From positions 3,642,501-3,706,500 of the forward strand of contig CP114481.1 of NCBI GenBank assembly GCA_027186245.1: 64,000 nt of DNA, read 5' to 3'. The notes beneath the pieces were generated by a model. It worked only from the letters and a program-made list of their open reading frames with translations. It had not been told where the DNA came from and made no database searches. The stretch comes from Coriaria nepalensis. Lineage: Eukaryota > Streptophyta > Magnoliopsida > Cucurbitales > Coriariaceae. This document shows positions 1 to 11,431 of this stretch, in pieces. Positions within the stretch are counted from its first letter, which is position 1. Each line of letters starts with the position of its first letter. Both the position numbers and the translations under genes were made by a program.

Positions 1-386
1 TACCCTGTTAGATTTTGAGAAAAAAACACTAAGCTTGTCTCAAGAACAAAGGCAAGGAATACCGATGTGAAGCTCACAGGGATTTGCTTTTGTAAAATAC
101 TTCTTAATTTCTCCAAAATAATATGTGACCTTATAAATAGGCTTACACCGAAATAGTCAAAAAGGAAACAAAACTAATGCAATAATCTATTAAAGTTAAC
201 GTAAAGGAAAGTAGAAGCAATAATAAGAGAAACAATTCAAAAGAAAAATAAAGGAAAGTAGAAGTAGCCCATGTGCTACTATTCCAGCGTGCATGGGCTT
301 ATGACGTAGATTACACAATGTAGTCTGTAAGGCGAGTGTTCGGACGTATGACACGGCCGCTCCCTCTCATCGTCTCCGGCCCATCA
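1..386 (-). repeat. 3' LTR of the gypsy element (outer end missing)
   Basis: This stretch aligns with 4428-4810 across shared blocks such as the one around 150-180 and the one around 285-350. Both copies end in CATCA. About 36 bp are missing at the window edge, judged against the right copy. Confidence 0.85.
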
Positions 387-493
387 CTATTTTCCGCCGG
401 GTTAAGAACCTTATTCTCAAGGTTCAACTTCAGAAATCGCTGGCGAAGGATGAATATCGCCTCCCATGTGGCATCCTCATGAGGCAAATCATG

Positions 494-3400
494 TCATTGC
501 ACCACAGCCTCTTGCACTAGGTGATCCCCCTTTTTTAGCCAAAGAGAATGCAAGATAGCCTCTGGTTCGAGAGCTAACAACCCATCTTCCATATACGGCG
601 ATGCAACCGGATGTACTATCGCCGGAGAACCTATCCTTTGTTTTAGCAAACAAACATGAAAAATAGGATGGATTTTCAACGATGCCGATAACTCGAGCTT
701 GTAAGAAACAGACCCAACACATGCCATGAGCTTATAGGGCCTAAAATAGCAACTCGCCAATTTCTTAAAAGCGCATTTGAACACAGACTGTTGGCGATAT
801 GGCTAGAGTTTTAAATAGACTAAATCGCCCTCATTAAATGATTTGGCATGACAATTTTTATCGGCATATTGTTTCATCTGGTTATGAGCATGATTGAGAT
901 TATCCTTGAGAGTGCGTAATATTTCATCCCGAGAATAAAGCGCATAATCAACTTTCTCAACCGACGAATTTTCGATAGTGTATTCAACTAAGCTGGGCGA
1001 AGGCCGACCGTGTAAGGCCTCAAACGGTGTCATTCCAATCAAATGATGAAAATATGTGTTATACCAATACTCGGCCCAAGCCAAATAAGGCTCGCAATGG
1101 CAGGGATTGGACTCCACATAACATCACAAATATTGCTCTAGACACATGTTTACTACTTTGGTTTGCCCATCAGTTTCGAGATGATAGGCGGAGCTATGCT
1201 TAACTTACGTGCCATGCATCTCGAATAGCTCTTTCCAAAAAGTGCTCAAGAAGATACAGTCCCTACACAAGCGAACAATTTACCGAGCAAAAAATTTCGG
1301 CCACACTCTGTGCCAAATATGGATGCGTAAGGCGGAGAAAATGTGCATAATTACTCAAGCGGTCCACAATTACAATTACAGAATTTTTACCCCTAGATAA
1401 AGGTAATCCCTCTATAAAATCCATCGATATATCTACCTAAATTTGTGTTGGAATCGGTAATGGGCTCGATAGACTAGCCGATGGCCGAGTTAGTACATGT
1501 TCTTTTGACAAATATCATATTGCGCCACAAACCACTTCACATCGGTGCGCATGCTAGCCCCCATTAACAACCCCTTAAGGCAACGATAAGTTTCTAATTC
1601 GCCGGAATGACCACCTACCGCCAAATAGTGGCACTTTTGAATCAACTTTTGTCGTATGCTATCATCGTTGGACAATTGCACAACCATTTTGGAAGATGCA
1701 ACCCCCTCTAACCACTAGTCTGTCTACACCCATGGGTCCTTCCCTTAGTTTGGACAGCAACTTAGAGAGTTCGGGTCAGCCATTGTTCAGAGCTGCTCCC
1801 ATCCCATGAATTTCGATTTGGAGATAGCGGCTAACTCACCACCCTTCTTACGGCGAGACAAAGCATCGGCTGCATTATTCTCTCTCCCTGGTCGGTAAAT
1901 GATCTCGTAATTGAGGCCAAGCAATTTCGTGAGCCTTTTTGTTGTTCAAGCATTATAACCTGTTCTTCGAGGAGATAGCGTAAACTCTATTGGTCTATGC
2001 AAATTTGAAAGTGCGTAACCAATAAATAGTGGCGCCACTGCTTCATCGCGTGAAGCTTGGCAAGCATTTCTGTGGCTTAAATCGACCAATCTCGCTTTGA
2101 AGGGCCTATCGCTTTGCTTAGAAAGGCAATGGGGCATCCTTACTGTTGTAGAACTACTCTAATGTCGTCACCTAGGGCATCCGTTTTAAGAACAGAGGTA
2201 GTGCGAGGATTGGCGTGGTGGTCATAGCCTGCTGAAGTGTTTGGAATGCTATTTCTGCTTGCTCGGACCAATCAAAACAACCTTTTTTCAACAATTGTGT
2301 AAGGGGACGAGTAATGAGACCGTACTGATGAAAAAAAATTTTAGTAGTAACCGGTCAGCTCGAGAAATCCGTGAAGAGCCATGATCATCAGAGGTGTAGG
2401 CCATTGTAGCATAGTCGCTACTTTTTGTAGATCAGCCCGCACACCATTGGCCATGATAATGTGGTCAAGATATTCGACCTCTCATTGCCCGAACTGACAT
2501 TTTGAAAGCATTACATAAAAGTGATGTCGCGCTAGAATGGAGCAAATTATCATCCCATATTCAGCTGTAAACCAAAATGTCATCTAAAAATGATAATATA
2601 AGTGGCAGGGGTGAGCCCGAAAAATGTCATTCATTGCCGATTGAAAGGTCAACGGTACGTTACACAACCTAAAGGGTGTTACCATACCAAATATTCATAG
2701 TGGCTGTTGTGGGTCCAAAATGCAGACTTATGCACATCACTCGGGTAGAGTCGGATTTGGTGATATTCGGCCTGCAAATCGAGTTTGCTAAAGTAAGTGG
2801 CCTCAAAGAGTTCATCAAGCATATCCTCTATGGTGGGGATAAAAAATCGATCCTTGACTATAGCCTTGTTTAGTGCACGATAATCTGTACAAAAATGCCA
2901 CAAACTGTATTTCTTTTTTACCATGAGAACCAGTGATGAAAATGGGCTCGTGATGTGCTTAATCAACCTCGATCTTAGCATCTCGCCCACTTGGTGCTCG
3001 ATTTCATCCTTCTAGAAATGTGAATATCAGTAAAGAGCAACATTAATCGGCCAAGGTTCATCTTTCAAACATATATGGTGGTCAAAAGTTCTTAGTAATG
3101 GTAGTGATACGAGAATCATCATAATTGTTAAAACTTCTCAACAAAGTCGTTGACCTCCTTTAGCCACTATGTTGTCGAGTCCTCAGGTGTTTCTTGACTC
3201 ATTTCTATCATCACAAAGAGCTCGGCTCCCGCCCGCCCCTCATGTAAGATTGCGTTAAGTCCTACTATGGATAAAGGCGGCACCGAATAAGCTGTTAGAC
3301 AATGCCACTGCTCCCCTACCTCAAACTCCATGTTCATCTGCTTGTAATTAGAAACTCCATGGTCATTTGCTTGTAATGAGAAACAATCGGCCCAAGGTCT

Positions 3401-4400
3401 ACTAACCATTGTACATCAAAGACCACATCTAAGCTAGTGATGGGTAGAGAGTATAATATAGTTATGAGCTCGTATCCTTGGATTGGAATCAACATGTTAT
3501 CATACCGGTTTTTGCACCATAAGCGGTCGCCACTAGCCACTTTGACAACAAACAGTTTGATCAGCATCACCTCTAACTTCTACTGATTGGCCACATATTC
3601 ATGAATGAAATTGTGGCTGGACCCTCTATCAATGAGAATGTTGACCCCTTCTCCAGTAATCATCGCCTTCATTCTCATCGTTTGTTTGCTCGCACCTCCG
3701 AATATTGCATGTAGCAAAATTTAGGGCTCGACCCTAGTAATTTCATTGTCTTCCTTGGCAATAACATCCTCAAATGAGTAACCATCGTCATTGGCATCAA
3801 TTAGCATGGCTTGAGCTGCTTGACAGAGATATTCGGAATTTAATTTCTCGTCACAATTAAAACAAGATTTTTGCATTCAACGTTGCTTCATCTCTTCAAA
3901 AGACAGTTTCTTCGTGACCCCAAATAGGGCGTTTTTAGTGGTTACACTAGACGCAGGCGCTTGCCCAATCTTCACAAAGAAACCCGCATGTGTGGAAGAA
4001 GTTCCTCTCCCTTTACATACACGAGTAAGTTTATCGTTTTGTCTCTGAGTAAGATCAATTACTCTCGAAAAAATCTTGGGGTTATACATCCGAAATATTG
4101 GATGCTATCTCATCTTTCAAGCCTCCCAAGAATGTGCCTAACAGTGCAGTTTGTGACCAACCTTTCGCTTGATTTGATAATCATTCAAACTCCCGTAAAT
4201 AAGCGTCTAACGCGACCCCCCTGCAACCAACGAAAAAGGTGATGTGCCTCTTCCCTTTCTATTTCCCATCCTGTTCCCATTGTTCTTCAGTGTTGCGCAT
4301 AGAATCCCTTTGTGCCACTGATTCATCGAGGAGTGTACGAAGATTGTCGCATATCTCTTTCATCCTTGTCTCAAGTTGTTCAGAATGCTCTGATTCATCA
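494..4400 (-). pseudogene. gag-pol polyprotein remnant of the gypsy element
   Basis: Reading down the minus strand: a CCHC-like knuckle (CFNCDEK) near 3834-3870; a protease around 3590-3660 with LIDRGSSHNFI, where the usual D-S/T-G active site has become D-R-G; reverse transcriptase at 2557-2990 with TDYRALNK and the catalytic box FLDDILVYS; RNase H around 1930-2290 (IAFLSKAIGPSKRDWS); the integrase HHCC-region fragment at 1490-1687; part of the integrase core at 803-1117 (GMTPFEALHGRPSP); and a C-terminal chromodomain-like segment at 494-784 (SASLKIHPIFHVCLLK). These pieces sit in different frames with stops between them, so no polyprotein can be made. Confidence 0.9.
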
Positions 4401-4412
4401 TCACATAGTGTT

Positions 4413-4427
4413 GGCTCTCATACCAAC
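4413..4427 (-). other. Primer-binding site, initiator Met-tRNA type
   Basis: On the minus strand the sequence after the LTR is TTGGTATGAGAGCC. It differs by one base from the usual plant site TGGTATCAGAGC, which is complementary to the 3' end of initiator tRNA-Met. Its position fixes the inner LTR boundary. Confidence 0.8.
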
Positions 4428-4810
4428 TGATAGAACGATGATTCGAGTCACGTAATTCACCTAACTCACTGTGTTAGATTGACCAATTTCTTAGCTCAAG
4501 GTACTAAGTGAGCAAGGCTTTACTTTTGCAAAATACTTTTTAATTTCTTCAAAGCAATCTGTGGCCATATAAATAAGCTTATACAGAACTAGTCAAAAAG
4601 GAAACAAAACTAATGCAATAATCTATGAGCGTTAAAGGAAAGTAGAAGCAATAATAAGGAAAATAATTCAAAAGAAAATAAATGAATGTAGAAGCAGCCC
4701 ATGGGCTACTATTCCAGCGTGCATGGACTTATGACGTAGATTATGCAATGTAGTCTGTAAGGCAAGTGTTCGGACGTGTGACACGGCCGCTCCTCCTCTC
4801 CGGCTCATCA
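4428..4810 (-). repeat. 5' LTR of the gypsy element, 383 bp
   Basis: On the plus strand it begins TGATAG and ends CATCA, giving inverted TGAT/ATCA tips. The primer-binding site abuts it on the inner side. On the outer side, the kinase gene's stop codon begins at 4839 on the minus strand. Confidence 0.88.
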
Positions 4811-4836
4811 ATCACTGATATGAAACTTACCATAAT

Positions 4837-7245
4837 TCATATTGCACTTATAAATGAGGATGGGTCTGGAGGAATTGGGACTGAAACAGCTCCTTCAAGC
4901 ATTTGAATAACTTTTTTCATGGATGGTCTAAGTTCGGGTTCCTCTTGAACACACCAAATTGCAATCATCACATATTTCTCTACCCTTTTCAGATCATTGA
5001 TTGCCTCCTCATCCCTTTCGACGAGCATTTCCAATTTCCTTTCCTTAAAGCAATCACAAACCCAATCAACTAATATCATTTGGTTTTCGGTCTCAGCATC
5101 AACCTCAAAATTCTTTCTGCAACATATTAACTCTAGCAGCAATATTCCAAAGCTATACACATCTACTTTTGCTGTAATAGGCATGTTCCGGAACCACTCA
5201 GGTGCTACATAACCTTTAGTTCCTCTTGCTACAGTTGTAGTACGGGTTTGATCCGTTTTCAAAAGCTTCGCCAATCCGAAATCGGAAATTCTTGGTGTCA
5301 AATTATCATCTAGAAGTACATTTTGGGGCTTGATATCGCAGTGAATTATTTTAGTGCTACACTCTTCGTGCAAGTAACACAAGCCTCTTGCAGTTCCTAC
5401 AGCAATTTGAACTCTCTGGTACCAATTGGGTCTCGAAGAAGACCTAAAAAGGAAGCTTGCAAGCGAACCATTACTCATGAACTCATATACAAGAAGCTTG
5501 TTTGGACCATCATTGCAAAACCCTAGCAACTGCACCAAATTCTTGTGGTTAGTTCGGCCAATGGTACTAATTTCAGCTTTGAATTCTTGGTCTCCTTCTT
5601 TAACCATGTCATTTAACTTCTTAACAGCCACAAAATAACTGGCACCAGATTCTAGCACCCCTTTGTAAACTGTAGCAAAAGCCCCACTTCCCAATTGCTC
5701 TTTGAATCCATTTGTAGCTTGGCTAAGCTCCTCATAATTGAAAATTCTCAAACTAAACCCCGGTACAGCTTCATTGGTTTGTAGGGTCATTGTTTTCATG
5801 CGATTGAATCGGTTAACAATCACAACTCCTACTAGCAATAAAATGAGGTTGAAGAGGACAGAGCTACTCAAAAGCACCGACCCAACAGTGACCAAAGTCT
5901 TATTATCTCTATCACGAATATCTACAAGACTTAAACTGGAGTTACCTGTTCTGATTTTGATTAAAGCCTTCCCACCAACACTAGCATCCACCCTCCCATT
6001 CGAAAGAGGAATCTTCTTTTTCCAACACATCCCATCTCTAAATATTGCAACAGCACAAAAACAATCGAGTAAACATTCTCTTCTACACCAATCTTCTGTC
6101 ACATCGGAAAATTTTCCAAAATCCGAGAAAGGCCAATCCGTATTTTGTAGATCAATGAGCTCAAAAAGATCGGTTTCAGGTGACTTTTTATCACAACTTT
6201 GAGGAATAAAATCTTGTCTGCAGCCACTCATAGCATCATTGGGATCGATGAACTCGTAGCCTCTAGGACAGTGACAAATGCGTCTTTGATCATTTCCAAG
6301 AAAGCAATAGCTGTTAAACCCGCAAGCTCCACTTCCGGCCGTATTTCCAGTGATTTGCATGCAAATATTTGATGGCAAGGGCTCTGACACTTGAGTCCAA
6401 CCTCTAGGCCAAGTCTCATTAGCATTCTTTGGATACACATATTGTCTAAAAACTCCATCATATTCAAGAATTGCTCTCTTGTAGAAATTTTGAGTTGAAA
6501 ATGTTTCTGATGGTATGGTGGTAAGTATGCTTCCATTGCTGGCCGTGAGATATATAGAACCTGAAATGTTAAATATTAACTGAAAGCCATCAAAAGTATT
6601 GCTTGCCCAATAAGCAAAAAGATTGTCATTTAGTGGAAAAGCTGTAGTGTAAAGTACGAGATTCCCATCTGTTTGCATCCCAAACTTGAATCTTCCACTT
6701 GAGTAATTCGTTTCTGAATAACTTGAAATAAGTTGGCCTCCTTCATTTAAAGTTTGTGAGGGTAAAAGGGTATCAGTCGGTTCGTTAAAACTTTGCCATA
6801 AAGGGGTTGAACTGTTGGTTGCTAGCACAAAGTTTCCATTATTAAGCATAGAAGCGTAGGAAACTTGGTCATTAGTAGCTACACTGGGTTCCCAAATCTT
6901 TTGACCATTTGGGTCACTGAGAACAAATTGACCCGTTGCGGTGAGCTCAACTTTTGATCCTTTGAGAAGCGGATCGTTTCGATTTGCAGACCAGACAACG
7001 GTTTTGTTAAGGGTTTTGTGGAACCAAATGGCTAGGAAATAGCCTTGGTTTTCAATTTGTTTGAATCCAAAAGCAAAATCACCGGATGGTGATAGCCAAA
7101 ATGGATTTTCTTGAGAAGCAGTGAGAGATGAGCCTAGAGAAATGTTCTTGTTTGATTGGGCTGTGGAAGAAGTTGATAGTATAAGAAGCAGCAAGACAAA
7201 AGCCATGAAGGAAATAGGATCAAGCTTAATGCCTAGAGACATCAA
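4837..7245 (-). CDS. RLK1: G-type lectin S-receptor-like Ser/Thr kinase (LECRK3/RLK1 group), intronless, 802 aa
   Basis: A plasma-membrane receptor kinase with a sugar-binding-type ectodomain. Visible layout: signal peptide (about 1-30, a leucine run before TAQS); bulb-type lectin domain (about 35-155, WSANRNDP and DGNLVLY); a cysteine-rich EGF-like segment (about 305-345); a PAN/apple-like segment (about 385-415, CRRECLLDCFC); one membrane span (about 451-480); cytoplasmic kinase (about 513-790). The kinase has GSGAFATVYKG at 519, VAVKK with K542, HCDIKPQN with D637, and DFGLAK with D655, so all catalytic residues are present. Cys precedes the catalytic Asp in place of Arg, making it a non-RD kinase, a class often found in plant immune receptors. 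Length and lack of introns fit the family. The ligand cannot be told from sequence. Retroelements lie close on both sides. Confidence 0.95.
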   Translation of the reverse strand: MMSLGIKLDPISFMAFVLLLLILSTSSTAQSNKNISLGSSLTASQENPFWLSPSGDFAFGFKQIENQGYFLAIWFHKTLNKTVVWSANRNDPLLKGSKVELTATGQFVLSDPNGQKIWEPSVATNDQVSYASMLNNGNFVLATNSSTPLWQSFNEPTDTLLPSQTLNEGGQLISSYSETNYSSGRFKFGMQTDGNLVLYTTAFPLNDNLFAYWASNTFDGFQLIFNISGSIYLTASNGSILTTIPSETFSTQNFYKRAILEYDGVFRQYVYPKNANETWPRGWTQVSEPLPSNICMQITGNTAGSGACGFNSYCFLGNDQRRICHCPRGYEFIDPNDAMSGCRQDFIPQSCDKKSPETDLFELIDLQNTDWPFSDFGKFSDVTEDWCRRECLLDCFCAVAIFRDGMCWKKKIPLSNGRVDASVGGKALIKIRTGNSSLSLVDIRDRDNKTLVTVGSVLLSSSVLFNLILLLVGVVIVNRFNRMKTMTLQTNEAVPGFSLRIFNYEELSQATNGFKEQLGSGAFATVYKGVLESGASYFVAVKKLNDMVKEGDQEFKAEISTIGRTNHKNLVQLLGFCNDGPNKLLVYEFMSNGSLASFLFRSSSRPNWYQRVQIAVGTARGLCYLHEECSTKIIHCDIKPQNVLLDDNLTPRISDFGLAKLLKTDQTRTTTVARGTKGYVAPEWFRNMPITAKVDVYSFGILLLELICCRKNFEVDAETENQMILVDWVCDCFKERKLEMLVERDEEAINDLKRVEKYVMIAIWCVQEEPELRPSMKKVIQMLEGAVSVPIPPDPSSFISAI

Positions 7246-7481
7246 AGCGGATTGGAAAGCAAAGAGTGTTTGGTAGTATCGAGTTTTCAGAGTAGAAAAA
7301 AGGGTTAGAAATCAAAAGAAAAGTATTCTACCGGTGATCGAGACAAGATAGTGGGTTCCATTTGTTGACAAAAAGCTTTAGTCTAATACGACTTTTAAAA
7401 GCCTGTTGTGAAGAATTGTCTTTACATTTTGTTTCTTTCCTTTGTATTAATAAAAAAAATTATACTAATTAAAGTCAAATC
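7246..7481. promoter_or_regulatory. Short remaining upstream region of the kinase gene
   Basis: Only 236 bp separate the kinase ATG from a solo LTR. No convincing core promoter element stands out. Any native promoter beyond this point was displaced by about 1.1 kb, or now includes LTR sequence. Confidence 0.4.
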
Positions 7482-8569
7482 GGTAGGACTTACATATAGT
7501 AAACAGTATATAGAATTGGAATATAATAAATAATAATATAGTAAATAGAAATATAATTGGTAACCAATAAAGTAGCAAATAGAAATAAAATTTATAAATA
7601 ATAAATAAAATTAGAATATATAATTTAGAATAGTTTATATAAATAATTTAATTATTAAAATTTCTAATAATAAATAAAATAATAAACAAGAAGAAGAAAC
7701 TAATATAAGATTAAAATTAGAGAAGTAAGAAATTGAGATTTAAATCGAGACATGTTATATAATAGTATCCATAAAATAGATTTGTCTCCTTACATAGATA
7801 CAAAAAGTGGAACGACGTCTGTTTCTTAAGATACAATGGAAACAAATAGCAATGGCGCACTACCGATACTATTCTAGCTAACTAAAAAAATGATTTGCAT
7901 ACTGAAAATTTAGAACTCTAGAGGGAAGGAAAATAGAGAGATAATTTTTTTTTTTGTGTTTCCAAATGAAAGAAGACTGTCAATTTATAAGTTAATGAGA
8001 AAAGATGAGATTTATGATAATTTAATGTAAAATTTAATCTAAATTTAATATAGACTTAAATTTGATGAAACCGAAAAAAATATAATAAAATCTACTATTT
8101 CATCTTCATACATTTTGCATGAGAAAAAAATTTCAGGAGAGAAGAAGATAAAAAGTGCGCCAAAGCAAACCGGGTCGTTTTCGGGCCAACATTCGGCGCT
8201 TACGAACCAAGCCCGATCTAATCCGGATTTGCACCCCCTACAGGCACGTGTAAGAAAGAACATTCTAACTTATATTTTATTACTCATTAACAAATAGGTA
8301 ATTTTATATAAATATTCTTTCATTTGTTCTCATTTCCAATGTGGAAGAAAAATTTTCTCTTTCATTTTTTCCACTTCAAACGATTCCAATAGTTACACTT
8401 TAAGATTTAATTTTTCATTCACTTATTAGTCATTGTGAGCATACCATATACCGATTCGAAACTTTCTTATAAGACAACTCATGTCAATTTTGACCTTTCG
8501 TTTATACGAAATAAACACTACTCATAATCAAATATAAACAAAATATATTAAAATACTAATTTTCCAACA
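7482..8569 (-). mobile_element. Solo copia-type LTR, family A, minus orientation
   Basis: Its reverse complement begins TGTTGGAAAATTAG and aligns along its length with the solo LTR at 21294-22408. Shared blocks are AAACGAAAGGTCAAA, CGAATCGGTATATGGTA, GGGTGCAAATC-CGGA, CCGAATGTTGGCCCGAAAA, TAGAGTTCTAA and CAGACGTCGTTC. The far end (GTCCTACC) matches the other copy's end (TTCCTACA). The flanks read AAATC and AAATA, a target duplication with one mismatch. A TATA-like TTTATATAAA lies near 8300. There is no internal element, so it is a solo LTR. Confidence 0.8.
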
Positions 8570-9877
8570 AAATAAAACCCATTTTGCAAGTTAGTTTCTG
8601 ACCAATTCAACTACATATGGTTGTAATGTATATGCATATGCGGGTCATGTGTATGTCTGATGTAATCTAGATACATGATAAATTCTGGATCCTAAAAATA
8701 TAATAATTAGATCAACATGATCCTTTCCTCATTGGAGTCAATTGTACCTGCCCCACTTCTTTCCCGAATACTTAAAGGTCCTCTTCTTTTTGTTTGGAAA
8801 CCGGAATTGTAATTGGAATAAGGGATAGAATTTTAATTATGGGAGGTCCAACAGATCCAACTACTCTCTTTTTTCGAGTCTTTCGACTTATGATTCCAAT
8901 CATGGAATAATGTAAAATGGAGAAAAGTTGCTCTCCGTCCAATGACCTGACTAGTCGGTTAGTAAGACAACCATTTCACACCCGAGGATCTTATATTTTT
9001 GAAATTTCGTTTGACCTACTTATTTGGTAAAATTTTGAAAACAAGCAAACATGTACAGAATTCTTTCTCGATGAGTCTAGGATTTCCTGTAAGTGGACAC
9101 AATTCAATTAGAAATAGATTTCCATAACATTTTTTTTTCTTTCTTAAAAATATCTCTCATAAAAATGTAAAATTAAGATTTATTTTAAAATTTTAAAATA
9201 ATTATAATGAATATTATGAACGGTCATAATTATAATGAATATCTTATATTAAAACTTCAAATATAATTCTATATATAATAATCTGAAATTTAATATTTAC
9301 CTTGAATTAATTTTTTCTTCCATTATCAATTATTATAATTTTTTTTTAACCCATTTATTTTTTTAAATCAATTTTTCAATCACTACATCCTTTGCCCGCC
9401 GCAACTGCCGACTACCACCGTCGGCTCTACCAATCCTTTCGCTGCCAAAGCTGCCGACTACAACCGTTGGAAATAATTAAATTCTAAATTTGACGAGTTA
9501 AAAATTAAGAATTTATTTATAAATTGATATTATAATATTAAGAATCAATTTTCTAGCATAAGGATGGCGGCAATGAAAGTGAAAAAATAAACTATTTTTA
9601 TTTTGATGGAAGATGGTAGAAATTTAAAATATAAAATATAAAGATAAAAATTATTAAAAAGTAAAATAAATACTTTATTTCATTAAATTTAAAATTTCAA
9701 AATATTTATGATAGAAGAAGAGGAAGTAAAAGGGATTTATAAAGATAGCATTAAAATGATATAAATTTAATTTAAAAAATAAGTGAATTATCTAAAATTA
9801 GTGCTATTTTCTCCATAAAATTTAATAAATAAAAATAAAACTATTTACATTTGAATCCTAAATAAATAAATTGTAAC
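8570..9877. other. AT-rich intergenic DNA, no gene seen
   Basis: I see no coding domain. A small GC-rich patch at 9397-9470 carries a degenerate duplicated motif (GCCGACTAC twice). The rest is A/T runs. Confidence 0.6.
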
Positions 9878-10080
9878 AAATTCGTCCATTCGCTGTCCAT
9901 CAAATTTTGAATGATTCTTCATCCGTGTTTTATTTATACGGGTTGTTATTTATTTGTCAATCCATCCCTTTCTAGTGACTAATGCTATCCGCATCTGTCC
10001 ATTACGTGGACGTGTACACTGGGAAACCGAGTCAACGCAACGTATCTTTGGGTTACTTATATTGCCTGAAGTAAAAGGTT
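9878..10080. repeat. Direct repeat copy 1, about 200 bp
   Basis: It matches 10438-10650 in blocks including AATTTTGAATGATTC, GCATCTGTCCATTACGTGGA, CACTGGGAAAC and CTGAAGTAAAAGGTTA. No coding content was recognised. Confidence 0.8.
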
Positions 10081-10437
10081 ATTTTGGTTAGTACTTTTGT
10101 TCCAAACTTAAATTTTCTAATACTCTACAGAGTTTATAACAAAAAAAATTTATAAAATGATTATAAGAAAAGGAATGTAAAAGAAAGATTAATGTAAGAT
10201 GAAAATAGAGAAAGTAATATAGGCCGGAAGGCAGGATATATGAGCCTTTTTTTTTTTTTTTTTTTTTTAATTGAATTTAAAATTGTGTTTTGATTTTTGT
10301 TTAAATTTGTATATAATTATGAACTCATGAGTCATGTGTTTTAAGTTTTACATATTTTCAATGTTTGATTATTTAGATAATTAGGTAATTAATAAATTAA
10401 ATATAAATTCGTAATTAGAACTCATGAGCTGTCTATT

Positions 10438-10650
10438 CTCAATCGAGCTGTCGATCCAATTTTGAATGATTCAACTGTTGTTTATTCAACGCAGCCTTAT
10501 ACGGGTTATGAATTGTCGATCCATTCCTTTCTACTGATTAATGCTGTCTGCATCTGTCCATTACGTGGACGTGTTCACTGGGAAACTGGGTCAATGCATC
10601 TTATCTTCGGGTTGGTTACTCATATTGCTATTGCCTGAAGTAAAAGGTTA
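10438..10650. repeat. Direct repeat copy 2, about 200 bp
   Basis: This is the second copy of 9878-10080, about 560 bp downstream in the same orientation. Its right edge coincides within a few bases with the inferred end of the copia LTR that starts near 10655. Confidence 0.8.
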
Positions 10651-10654
10651 TAAT

Positions 10655-11420
10655 CGTAGGATAATGAAATAGTAATTTTTATTATTGTATAATTTGGGGG
10701 TAAAAAAATAATAGAATATAATTATAAACAAAAAAAATTAAAATATAATAATATGAAAAGTAGTAATTAAAAATTAAAATATAATAGTACAGAAAATAAT
10801 AAATAGAAAAAAAAAGAATAATAAATAGAATATTTAAAATTAAATTATAAAATAATATATATATATAATTTACTCATTAAAATCTGTAATTATAAAATAA
10901 AATGTTAAATAATATAAAAAATTATAATATTTAAATATAAATAAAATTGATAATATTATAAAATAGAATAAATTTATAAGGAATAGATATTCATAAACTA
11001 AATTGATAAAATGGAAATTCTTAGACTTATGAGTTTCCAAAGTGTCCTTAAAATAGATTTAACATGTATGTCATCTATCTTCCAAGATACAATGGAATAA
11101 AGAATATTCGGTTTGAAAATCAAATATTTCTAGCGAACTCTCAAGCTATCGAACATTATCACATTGAAGCTTAGAACTCTAAATAAAGTTTAAAGAGGAA
11201 ATCGTTTTCTGAATGATTTTTCCAAAAGGGAGGAGGTTTATAGGCTTTATGTGGAGGAAACCGATCAGACAGATTAATGCACATTAATCCGTCATTTTCA
11301 CAAAATTAACTATGAATTTAACTAGCCATAGTAATACATATTGATATATATTAATTTGCTAAATTAATTCTTGAAGAAACCAAAAGTTTAATTTTCCATT
11401 CAATTCAAAATTTTCCAACA
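10655..11420 (-). repeat. 3' LTR of the truncated copia element
   Basis: It begins TGTTGGAAAA next to the PPT. It shares with the two solo LTRs a TAGAGTTCTAAG block and a following TTGTATCTTGGAAGATAGA block, so it is a relative of family A, though more diverged. The distal end near 10655 is inferred from a CGTAGG resembling the TGTAGG-type tip. Confidence 0.65.
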
Positions 11421-11431
11421 ATCCCCCATTT

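Larger units (their letters stand above)
1..4810 (-). mobile_element. Ty3/gypsy LTR retrotransposon, degenerate, cut by window start
   Basis: Two diverged direct repeats (1-386 and 4428-4810) flank an internal region that reads on the minus strand in the order gag zinc knuckle, protease, reverse transcriptase, RNase H, integrase, chromodomain-like end. Integrase after RNase H is the Ty3/gypsy order. A primer-binding site lies directly inside the right repeat. Stops and frameshifts interrupt every domain, and the two LTRs differ by many substitutions and indels, so the copy is old and not autonomous. The element ends 26 bp beyond the stop codon of the receptor kinase gene. The far end lies outside the window, so the target duplication cannot be checked. 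Confidence 0.9.

Noticed and set aside
1209..1400. Plus-strand frame over the gypsy element
   Set aside because: Antisense to integrase remnant; no motif.
5738..6202. 154-codon plus-strand frame
   Set aside because: It lies antisense within the receptor kinase coding sequence and has no domain of its own; a shadow frame.
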